From the NCBI GenBank assembly GCA_002387735.1, contig DGKJ01000053.1, forward strand, positions 4,171-68,170: DNA of 64,000 bases. The letters run 5' to 3'. Both the position numbers and the translations under genes were made by a program. Below are positions 34,861-42,393 of this stretch, one piece after another. Every line of letters starts with the position of its first letter. Position 1 is the first letter of the stretch. The stretch is from Bacteriovoracaceae bacterium UBA4573. GTDB lineage: Bacteria; Bdellovibrionota; UBA1018; UBA923. The notes beneath the pieces are model-generated. The model made no database searches. It had not been told where the DNA came from and worked only from the letters and a program-made list of their open reading frames with translations.

Positions 34861-36582
34861 ATGGTGGGGGAATTCGTCAATCGGATTCGAACGGGGCCGC
34901 GTTTTGCGTTGCTCCTTGTAATGGTCTTCACGCCGGTGCTTTTTTGCGCCAAGGCCGGTGCAGAAATTCGAGCTTGCGAAAAGGAACCCCGAAAAATTAT
35001 TCCGGGCTTTGACGAATCAGAAGCTCGAGTGCGTGCCCGTATCGATGCTGGCGAGACGGTTGACTTGGCTGGACTTGAAGCCTGTTCCGCAAAAATTCAA
35101 AACTGTGCAACCGATCTTTCACCGATTTCAATTGAAACAGTCGAATTGTTCAAAAATTTTTCACTCTCCAAAACATCAAAAAAAATGGTGACCGGCAAAT
35201 TCAAAAAAGAAACCAGAGAAGCCCTCGATAACGGTGACGATCTAATTAGTTGCGACCGCGACGGTCTAGCCGCGCGTACCGCGGCAGCAGTTGCTATCGC
35301 CAGCGCGGCAGTTCAGGCCGAGGAAGATCTTGAGGCCTTAAAAGCCGACCGCATCGCGGACGAAAAAGAGCGACTGCGGCTGGCTCTAATCGCGTCACCA
35401 CTGATGTGCCGAGATCTCGAAGAGTTTAATGAACTAGCGGGGATCTCCGCGCAGGTCGATGACTTTCAGGATCGAATAGTAGAAGAAGCCGCGGTGCTTG
35501 AAGTGGTTTACGGTATGTGCAAAGGGCTAAAAACCGCATCTTCCAAATGGAAAAGATCGCGGGGTAAAAAGGGCGGATTAGATCTTGAACGAAAACTTCT
35601 CGCTTCTTTGCGAGCGCATTCAGATTTACCTAAGTTCGCCCTTTACGAAAAGTGGCCCGGTTGTCCGTGTGACAAAGACAAGTCGAGCCGTAAGATCAAA
35701 GGGGTTTGTTTCAAGGGGCTGACCCCCTATGATCCGATCGACGAACGAGTACCGCAGTTGCTCGAGCGATATGCAGAAAAACTTCAGGCCTGGGCAGTGG
35801 CCAATGGTATGACGCTCAGTTCGGTTCAGATGGGTGGTTGCTCCTTTGCTCGTCTGGCGCGTGCCGGCGGTCATGAAGACGGAACATTCGATCATAGTGA
35901 TATCAGTTCTCACGCCGAGTCGAGTGCGTGCGATCTGTACAGTGCCACTTTCGAAGAGACGGTAAAGTCGGGTAAAGATCGAGTTAAAACTAAAACCAAA
36001 ACGGTTAAATTTTTTGACCTACGAAGTAGGAAAAGAAAAAAAATTCAGTCACACCCTTTTGCAGACGCGTTTCAAAAATATTTAAATTGGATGGATAAAG
36101 AAAAACCATTAATCGAGCGAATGGCATTTAAGCGTCATGATGTGGAATTAAAACGCGAAATAGTGAAACGGGTAAATAGTTCGAAAGATCGCACTAAAGG
36201 CAAACACCACGATATTGAAGAAAAAAAATCGAAGAGCCGAATTCCCGAGGCGATTTATGACTACCGAAAATTGGCCGATGAGCTGGAAAAAAATGGTTGT
36301 CCGCTAAAAGATGAAAATTCCTGCGATCAACTGCGCTTGGGATTTCTTTTAATAAATGCAGGACGCGATGTAGGGTTTCTCACGATTGCCCCCGGTGTCG
36401 GCAGTCACGATGGCCACGTTCACTTAGGTGCTTCGCCCGACGAACAAGACTCTCTTCGTTTGACCAGCGGGTTGATGCCCACCGAGTGTCACGATAAACT
36501 TATCGACTACTACGTGATTCGAGCCGCCGGCCTTGAACTGCCGTACCCGCAGTGCGCCGAGCGCTTTAAAATGTCTCGTTGA
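34861..36582 (+). CDS. Secreted extensin-like/M15-type peptidase candidate
   Basis: 573 residues with a signal peptide (LLLVMVFTPVLFCAKAGA). After a charged helical region of about 270 residues, the C-terminal half shows GGCSFARLARAGG, then HSDISSHAESSACDLY and far downstream GSHDGHVHLGASP. The S-x-H-x-x-x-x-x-C/A-D-L and H-x-H pattern is that of the extensin-like C / peptidase M15 fold, where His and Asp bind zinc (D-Ala-D-Ala carboxypeptidase type). A peptidoglycan or peptide hydrolase is likely. The start is uncertain: ATG 34861 is one base past the predicted transcript start, while a GGGGG-AATTC ribosome-like stretch lies inside the frame before GTC 34876. Confidence 0.6.
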   Translation: MVGEFVNRIRTGPRFALLLVMVFTPVLFCAKAGAEIRACEKEPRKIIPGFDESEARVRARIDAGETVDLAGLEACSAKIQNCATDLSPISIETVELFKNFSLSKTSKKMVTGKFKKETREALDNGDDLISCDRDGLAARTAAAVAIASAAVQAEEDLEALKADRIADEKERLRLALIASPLMCRDLEEFNELAGISAQVDDFQDRIVEEAAVLEVVYGMCKGLKTASSKWKRSRGKKGGLDLERKLLASLRAHSDLPKFALYEKWPGCPCDKDKSSRKIKGVCFKGLTPYDPIDERVPQLLERYAEKLQAWAVANGMTLSSVQMGGCSFARLARAGGHEDGTFDHSDISSHAESSACDLYSATFEETVKSGKDRVKTKTKTVKFFDLRSRKRKKIQSHPFADAFQKYLNWMDKEKPLIERMAFKRHDVELKREIVKRVNSSKDRTKGKHHDIEEKKSKSRIPEAIYDYRKLADELEKNGCPLKDENSCDQLRLGFLLINAGRDVGFLTIAPGVGSHDGHVHLGASPDEQDSLRLTSGLMPTECHDKLIDYYVIRAAGLELPYPQCAERFKMSR

Positions 36583-37324
36583 ACAACTCTTTGCAGAAAC
36601 CAGATTTTCGATGGGCGTCGATCGCCAGGCGAACGCTTCGCGCGAATGATTTTGCTAATTCAGGGTGGTCCATAAAAATTTTTCTCAGACTTCTGGATAA
36701 TTCGATCTGAACGCCCTGTTGCGCGGTTCGATTGACAATATTTCGCGGGTGCATTCCCGCAAATTTTCTAGCTTCTTCCCACGGTAAAATGTGAAGGCTT
36801 GGCATGGTTCGTTCTGCGAAGTCCTCTAGACGAGCCGCGATTTTATCTCGCAATAAACTGTTTTGACCGCCCAAGATCACAGTGGCCCGTTCATTTTCTA
36901 TTGGGTTTCCGAACCAGTAAAACCCGTGCACGCTCACGCTAGTGGAGGCTCGTTCGAGCATTTCAAGGGCTCGGGGTTCGTCGAACAAAGTGCTGGGAAC
37001 ATGGTGATCCCAGGCCGGTTCTTCGGGAAGAAGGGATTCAAACTTATACAGCGAGTGTTCGCCGCCGGCTATCAAGTCGGCGAGTTCCGACGTGCCTGGT
37101 TCGATATTACCGCCGTGAATTGCGAGCACTAAAATTGGCGACCGTCGCAAAATAGCCGCAACTCGAAAGTCGCGGTCTTCGGTGAATTCTTTTCGTAGTT
37201 CAAAAAAACTATCGAATCGATCGATGTGGTTTCCGTGAGTATTGTTCGCATAGGCGGCTCCGCCGGCCACCAAAAAGGTAGCAGCAAATGTGTAAATTTT
37301 TCGAAGAGTAATATTTACCGACAT
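36566..37324 (-). CDS. Secreted poly-gamma-glutamate hydrolase family protein (PF05908 type)
   Basis: 252 residues with a signal peptide (IYTFAATFLVAGGAAYA). The core is VLAIHGGNIEPGTSELADLIAGGEHSLYKFE, then HHVPSTLFDEPRALEML and VSVHGFYWF. These are the zinc-site and substrate blocks of the gamma-PGA hydrolase (phage-related) family, which cleaves gamma-glutamyl bonds of poly-gamma-glutamate. The start codon shares its A with the stop of the CofE-like gene (TAATG), so the two are coupled. It converges with the M15-like gene, overlapping it by 17 bases. Confidence 0.8.
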   Translation of the reverse strand: MSVNITLRKIYTFAATFLVAGGAAYANNTHGNHIDRFDSFFELRKEFTEDRDFRVAAILRRSPILVLAIHGGNIEPGTSELADLIAGGEHSLYKFESLLPEEPAWDHHVPSTLFDEPRALEMLERASTSVSVHGFYWFGNPIENERATVILGGQNSLLRDKIAARLEDFAERTMPSLHILPWEEARKFAGMHPRNIVNRTAQQGVQIELSRSLRKIFMDHPELAKSFARSVRLAIDAHRKSGFCKELFNETF

Positions 37325-38076
37325 TAAGACCGATCTAATAGAGGTCGCAGAATTGGGAAATATAAATCTTCTTCGAGCGGCATTCCGAGATTTGCGCGCC
37401 GATCCTCTTCTACGAAAGTGAGGGCAGTGCCATGAACCACCGCGAGTGGGCGCGGAACGGTACCCTCGCCCATGGCGTAGACCGCAAGTCCCGCTAGCGC
37501 ATCGACATGATTAATCTGCGTCATTTTAAACGGTCTTCCGTAAAGGTCGGGGGCGCCCACCAGATTTTCGGTGGGTTCAAAGCCCCAGAACGACAAGCCG
37601 ATTCCCGTAACTCCGCGGCGTAGCGGAGTGGTGTGAGAGTCAGTTAATATCACCCCTAGGTTTTTTAGACCCCAACGCTCGCGTAACTCTTGCCATAGTT
37701 TTTGGGCCGAGGCGTAGGGGTCGATCGGATAGAGAATATAAAAGTCGCCAGCAGCATTGCTCTCATCGATCCCTGCCGCCGGAATTAAAAGGCCATGCGC
37801 TACGGTGAGCGTGGTGTTGTAGCCGATGGTGCCAAGAAAGTGTTCACATTCTCGACGCACCAAATCCTCTTTAGATGGTGCTTCGTCCTTCAGAAGAATT
37901 CTATTCTCGGCCAGAGAAACGATTTTCGAGGTGACGGCCAACACCATGTTTTCCCGCACCAGGGAGCGTGGCACTTGGGTCGCAATGAAATCCGCCAAGT
38001 GACCACCAACAGCAAACAGAGGCGTTTCAACGGCTTGGACAGAAATGGCTGTAGAATTCGGTTTAGTAAGAGGCAT
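37324..38076 (-). CDS. CofE-like gamma-glutamyl ligase
   Basis: 250 residues. Blocks shared with coenzyme F420-0:gamma-L-glutamate ligase are MVLAVTSKIVSLAENRILL, IPAAGIDESNAAGDFYILYPIDPYASAQK, LGVILTDSHTTPLRRGVTGIGLSFWGFEP and GAPDLYGRPFKMTQINHVDALAGLAVYAMGE. The usual D-T-x-G-R-P-x-R reads D-S-H-T-T-P-L-R. CofE adds glutamates through gamma bonds. No other F420 genes are in the window, so another acceptor is likely. The ATG overlaps the end of the queuosine-precursor transporter gene by 14 bases. Confidence 0.82.
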   Translation of the reverse strand: MPLTKPNSTAISVQAVETPLFAVGGHLADFIATQVPRSLVRENMVLAVTSKIVSLAENRILLKDEAPSKEDLVRRECEHFLGTIGYNTTLTVAHGLLIPAAGIDESNAAGDFYILYPIDPYASAQKLWQELRERWGLKNLGVILTDSHTTPLRRGVTGIGLSFWGFEPTENLVGAPDLYGRPFKMTQINHVDALAGLAVYAMGEGTVPRPLAVVHGTALTFVEEDRRANLGMPLEEDLYFPILRPLLDRS

Positions 38077-38698
38077 TTTTCGATTTACCGACCCACTTCA
38101 TCGCAGCGTACATCAGCGGCGTATCTAGGGTAGCAAGCAAGGTTTTTAATAAAAACGGCGGGACCATGGCTTTCATTAATTCGGGCGCTGGGAGTACTCC
38201 CGCCAGAAAAATTGTCATGAAAACGACTGTGTCGATAGCCTGGCCGACTAATGTAGAAACATTTTTTCGAAGCCAGAAGTGGCGCCCCTCGGTACGTCTG
38301 CGAATGGCATGAAAAAGCCGTACGTCGATAAGCTGGGAAATTGTATAGGCCGTAATCGAAGCAAGCACCATACGGGGAGTTAGTGAATACATTGCCGCAT
38401 AGGCTTCGGACAGGTCCCGGCGCGGTGAGGGTGGTAGCAAACCCCCAATTTCTACGATCACAAGTGCGATGACTTGAACAAAAAGTCCGGTCCAAACCAT
38501 GTTGGTGGCCGTTTTTGGTCCAAAGAGTTCTGACACAATATCGCAGACTAAAAAAGTAAGAGGAAACACCAGAATTCCGGCCGAAACCGTGAATCCGCCT
38601 ACCATTACCAGCTTCGAACCGATCAGATTAGCGGTCACCAGTGATCCCGAAAAAACACCGGCCAGGAGTGTGAGGGCAAAAGCTCTTTGGTCTGTCAT
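38063..38698 (-). CDS. yhhQ: Queuosine precursor transporter, YhhQ/DUF165 family
   Basis: 211 residues from ATG 38698; an upstream ATG at 38806 would add 36 polar residues not typical of the family. About six membrane helices. LVTANLIGSKLVMVGGFTVSAGILVFPLTFLVCDIVSELFG, TAYTISQLIDVRLFHAIRR and FWLRKNVSTLVGQAIDTVVFMTIFLAG are the DUF165 signatures. It would import a queuosine precursor (preQ0, preQ1 or queuine). It is the first gene of the coupled set transporter / CofE-like ligase / PGA hydrolase. Confidence 0.88.
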   Translation of the reverse strand: MTDQRAFALTLLAGVFSGSLVTANLIGSKLVMVGGFTVSAGILVFPLTFLVCDIVSELFGPKTATNMVWTGLFVQVIALVIVEIGGLLPPSPRRDLSEAYAAMYSLTPRMVLASITAYTISQLIDVRLFHAIRRRTEGRHFWLRKNVSTLVGQAIDTVVFMTIFLAGVLPAPELMKAMVPPFLLKTLLATLDTPLMYAAMKWVGKSKNASY

Positions 38699-38833
38699 GT
38701 GTGGGCCATCCATTAACTTAGAGGGTCGAGCGAGTTCAACTTTATCTTTTAAAGGGGAATTGCTTGGGGTCCCTTGCGGTGTCCACCGGTATTTGATATA
38801 ACGCATGGCGGTATTAGAAAGGGGTTCAGGGGT

Positions 38834-39211
38834 ATGTCACTTTCTCAATCTGAAAAAAGATTCACTATTTACCATAATCCACGGTGCACCAAGAGCCGGG
38901 AGACGCTCGATCGTCTAAAAAAGGCAGGAATCGAGCCGCGAGTGGTGGAGTATTTAAAAAATCCCATTTCGGCAGACGACCTTGATCGCCTCTTAAAACA
39001 ATTGAAATTACAGCCTCATGACTTAGCTCGAAAATCCGAGGATCGCTACGTGGACCTCGAGTTGGCGACTAGTCCGCCGCGAACTCGCAAAGAATGGGTT
39101 CATTTGTTGGCAGCCAACCCAGTACTGATTGAGCGCCCAATTGTGACCGACGGGGAACGGGCAGTGTTGGGACGTCCCCCTGAAAACGTCGATCGTTTGC
39201 TCACTTCCTGA
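38834..39211 (+). CDS. arsC: ArsC-family (glutaredoxin-dependent) arsenate reductase or Spx-like protein
   Basis: 125 residues from ATG 38834, preceded by AGGGG. It begins with a TIYHNPRCTKSRETLDRL thioredoxin-like motif; Cys in NPRC-x-K-S is the active-site cysteine of ArsC. IEPRVVEYLKNPISADDLDRLL and NPVLIERPIVTDGERAVLGRPPENV are family blocks. The enzyme reduces arsenate to arsenite with glutaredoxin. No ars regulator or pump is adjacent, so a housekeeping YffB-type role is possible. The frame upstream to 38774 is rejected because it has no ribosome site. Confidence 0.9.
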   Translation: MSLSQSEKRFTIYHNPRCTKSRETLDRLKKAGIEPRVVEYLKNPISADDLDRLLKQLKLQPHDLARKSEDRYVDLELATSPPRTRKEWVHLLAANPVLIERPIVTDGERAVLGRPPENVDRLLTS

Positions 39212-39351
39212 ATACATTCAAAGTGAATTAGGTACGAACTTCAAAAATAGCTTAAATTCTGACTAATTTAGTTCAATATAGAAAGTGAGCATTGTCGATC
39301 TCGTGCGCTCGTGGCACATCCTTCAAGCAACAGCCAAAAAAGGGGGTGCTC

Positions 39352-41454
39352 ATGGTTCCTGTTCTTTCCATCGTGTCGGTCGGCCTCGGAATCTTCGTCG
39401 CAGGTTTTCTAGGAATTGGCTCGGTGGCTCGCGCCGCTTTGCCAAAGCCATTGCCGGTACCGAGCGAGATTCGAATCGTCCCATCGAGTTCGCGAACAGA
39501 AATCGCCGGAGTATTGAGTTCCAATCAAAAGCACCTGGCTTATCACTTATTGCGAGCTGGCGATGCCGGCCGAACTATTCTGTTTCATCAGAACCATCGC
39601 CACGCACTTCGACTAAAAGAAGTTCTAGAAAACGCCTTTGAAAAGGAAGCCGTGGCGCGAACGCGAGAGATCGTTGGCACGGCTGAAGCGTTTAACGAAC
39701 TGTTGCACTATGGTGCAAAATTTTTTGAAAACAACGGACCCTATGAGCCCGCCAACCGTAAATTTGTGCTCACCAAGGTTACTCCGCAAGCTGCCCAGCA
39801 GTTGGTCGAAGAATTTAGCGAGCCCGACGCTAACCGATGCCGAGGTTCACAAGCGGAGGTAACGAGTACCTGCACTGATTCCGCACTCAACGAAATCGTT
39901 CGTCTGATGACCGACGAGTCTTTTGAAGTGCAGCGCTTGCCCGAAACCCCAGACGGCGATGAACTTGCGTCTACCGGTGGTAATTTGTACGAAAAACAAA
40001 TCACTGGAGCTGAGGTAAAGGAATGGCTGGAAAACGGTGGAACGATTGACTTGAACTGCCGAGTGGTTCGAGCAACTGATGCGGAACTAGCTTGTCAAAA
40101 ACAAACCACCCGCACTCCGGGCCCCGTTGGAGATGCGCTGCGCCGCGTGGTGCGCCATTTGGCGCTGGCCCTGGGATACAGCGAAACGGAACATCAAAAA
40201 AACCAGATCATATATCTAATTCGTTACCTAGAGGAAGGGAATGAAGAGGATTTTCGACTCTCGAGTATTGAATGGGTGAAAGATCGCGGGAACTCGGTCG
40301 TTGATTTTATGATGGGTTTCGTTGAAGTCTACGAAGATTACAATGCCCGCATGGGTTCCTGGGAATCTTATGTGCAGATTCTTGATCCTAAAACTACAGA
40401 GATTTCGCTAAAACTAGCGAAAAACGCCCAGTACTTCGAAGAAAAAATGCCGTATGGGGAATTTCGAAAAAAATTTCCTCCGGAGTATTCGCCGCCGGCT
40501 CTGGTCGCGTATTACCTACAAGAAATTTCTTCGATGCGAACGGCAGGATACAATTTGCCGAATTACGATGATATTCGCCGCGACGTAGGTTTTAAGAATA
40601 TCATTCGACAAGACCCACTGAGTTTAGAGCAAGATCCAATTGTTCGTGACGAGCGCCGACAAATGTATCAGGAGTTCCTTGTTGCTTCTAAAGTCGACGA
40701 GGTTCTGGAACTCGGTCCACGCGCGAAGAAACTGAAAACTCTGTTGCATGAAGTGATCGGTCATGGCTCTGGCACATACGATGTTACGAAGTACGGAGAT
40801 AAAGAAGACCCGGTTTCGGCCATGGGTTCTCCCGCAAGTTCGTTGGAAGAACAACGGGCCGATCTTACGGCGTTGGTATTCGGAGCAGATGCGAAGTTAG
40901 TTGAAGTCGGAATTTTTAAAGACCAAGCCGAAGCCGACCAAATTTTGCGAGTGTTGTACGATGACTACATGGCCGACTTCTTGCGAAACCTGGCTAAAAA
41001 TCGTTCGTTTGCGCAGTCGCATCACCGTGGCCGATGGCTTTTCATAAATAAACTGCTGGAGGCAGGAGCCATTGAATGGGCTGCAAAGGATGGAGAGCAA
41101 ATCTCCGATCGGAATCGCGTTTTGAATGTTAAAGACTATGCTTTATTCCACGCGACTGCTCTAAAAACTTTGGAAGACCTTCAGCGGATTAAAGCAAGTC
41201 GTGGTGAAACTGAAATGCGGGAACTTTTTGCGAAATACGCTCCGCTCGATGCGATTAATGAACCCTGGGCTCAAGCGATTATTGAGCGAGGGGCAAAACT
41301 ACGAATGAGTAATGGCACTGTCGAGCAACCATGGAAAATGAATCGAAAGGGCGTTGTAAAGGTTTTCGGAGATTCCAGTTCAATGGAATCAATCGCTACT
41401 TTTTGGAACGCCTGTTTGTATAAACCACATTTATGTCGGGAGGCATCGGAGTAA
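39352..41454 (+). CDS. Secreted M49-type (dipeptidyl-peptidase III-like) metallopeptidase
   Basis: 700 residues from ATG 39352, with GGGGG 6 bases upstream. A signal peptide (SIVSVGLGIFVAGFLGIGSVARA) starts the protein. The zinc motif is LLHEVIGHGSG (H466-E467-x-x-G-H471), followed by LEEQRADLTAL near 499-504. This matches the HExxGH plus EExRAx pair that defines the M49 family. DPP III removes dipeptides from peptide N-termini and is usually cytosolic, so a signal peptide on this copy is notable. The next gene begins 3 bases after the stop. Confidence 0.87.
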   Translation: MVPVLSIVSVGLGIFVAGFLGIGSVARAALPKPLPVPSEIRIVPSSSRTEIAGVLSSNQKHLAYHLLRAGDAGRTILFHQNHRHALRLKEVLENAFEKEAVARTREIVGTAEAFNELLHYGAKFFENNGPYEPANRKFVLTKVTPQAAQQLVEEFSEPDANRCRGSQAEVTSTCTDSALNEIVRLMTDESFEVQRLPETPDGDELASTGGNLYEKQITGAEVKEWLENGGTIDLNCRVVRATDAELACQKQTTRTPGPVGDALRRVVRHLALALGYSETEHQKNQIIYLIRYLEEGNEEDFRLSSIEWVKDRGNSVVDFMMGFVEVYEDYNARMGSWESYVQILDPKTTEISLKLAKNAQYFEEKMPYGEFRKKFPPEYSPPALVAYYLQEISSMRTAGYNLPNYDDIRRDVGFKNIIRQDPLSLEQDPIVRDERRQMYQEFLVASKVDEVLELGPRAKKLKTLLHEVIGHGSGTYDVTKYGDKEDPVSAMGSPASSLEEQRADLTALVFGADAKLVEVGIFKDQAEADQILRVLYDDYMADFLRNLAKNRSFAQSHHRGRWLFINKLLEAGAIEWAAKDGEQISDRNRVLNVKDYALFHATALKTLEDLQRIKASRGETEMRELFAKYAPLDAINEPWAQAIIERGAKLRMSNGTVEQPWKMNRKGVVKVFGDSSSMESIATFWNACLYKPHLCREASE

Positions 41455-41457
41455 TCG

Positions 41458-42393
41458 ATGAGTGCCGCTAAGGTTCAGACGGGTGACGTCGTTCGTTGGT
41501 GGGGCCCGCTCAGTGTCGCACTAGGCGCCGGGTTGTGGGGTCTTGAGTCGTTATTTCGGGTACGACTGGGCGAACATTTTCCGGCCGATCTATTGGTGTT
41601 TTACGAACACGTCATGGGCACCGTCGTTTTAGCGCCAGTACTGTGGTTCGCTCGCAAACAGGTCGCCCAGCTTACCAAAAAGGCTGTAGGTTGGTTGCTC
41701 ATTTCGGGAGTTGTCGGCTCTGCTTTTGGAACGGTGTTATTCACTGCTTCGCTTAAACATCTCAATGTTTCCGTCGCCACCGTACTGCTAAACTTACAAC
41801 CACTCGTTGCGATTTCAATGGCTTCGATTCTTTTAAAGGAAAGAATGGCCAAGGGATTCGCGTGGTGGGCTGCCTTGGCAGTGGCCGCGGGTGTGGTGAT
41901 AACGTTTGAACATGTCGAAAATTTTAGAGTCGAAAATCCCGTCGGAATACTTTGTGTGTTCGGTGCTATTTTGTGTTGGGGTACCGCCACAGTAGCGGGT
42001 CGTGGCCTTATGCGCGAAACCTCAATTTGGGTGGCCGCACCGTTGCGGTTTGCCGTTGGGATGTTGGCTACCCTCGGTGTTGTTGTTTTTGGTGGCCGCT
42101 CAGAGTTGATGGTCGAAAAAATACCGATTCTGGGTGAAGGCGACATTATAAAACAATACGCGCTTCTTTTGTTTGCCGCGGGCATTACGCCGACCTTTTT
42201 TTATTTTGTAGGACTTAAATACACTCGAGCTACGGCTGGCGCCTTCTGTGAAATGATTCAAGCGATTGTTGCAGTTTTGGTGGCATGGATCGTACTGGGT
42301 GACGCGCTAGCTTGGCACCAGATTATCGCAGCAGTGGTGTTGGTGGTGTCGGTAACCATGATTAATTTATTGCAGGCACGAGATAAATCATGA
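41458..42393 (+). CDS. EamA/DMT family transporter
   Basis: 311 residues with ten predicted membrane helices in two EamA repeats; the first ends LNLQPLVAISMASILLKERM, the second ends FFYFVGLKYTRATAGAFCEMIQAIVAVLVAWIVLGDAL. These repeat endings are typical of drug/metabolite transporters. Substrate unknown. It starts 3 bases after the M49 peptidase stop and ends with an ATGA overlap into the cytochrome gene, so the three genes are probably one operon. Confidence 0.9.
   Translation: MSAAKVQTGDVVRWWGPLSVALGAGLWGLESLFRVRLGEHFPADLLVFYEHVMGTVVLAPVLWFARKQVAQLTKKAVGWLLISGVVGSAFGTVLFTASLKHLNVSVATVLLNLQPLVAISMASILLKERMAKGFAWWAALAVAAGVVITFEHVENFRVENPVGILCVFGAILCWGTATVAGRGLMRETSIWVAAPLRFAVGMLATLGVVVFGGRSELMVEKIPILGEGDIIKQYALLLFAAGITPTFFYFVGLKYTRATAGAFCEMIQAIVAVLVAWIVLGDALAWHQIIAAVVLVVSVTMINLLQARDKS

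Noticed and set aside
37324..38076. Complete F420 biosynthesis locus
   Set aside because: Only a CofE-like protein is present. None of cofC, cofD, cofG or cofH is in the window.
38699..38833. preQ1 riboswitch before the yhhQ-type gene
   Set aside because: No preQ1-I C-rich loop with AAAAAACUA-like tail or preQ1-II pattern in the upstream minus-strand sequence.
38774..38833. Longer start for ArsC
   Set aside because: No ribosome site at 38774 and no family match for the extra residues. ATG 38834 follows AGGGG.
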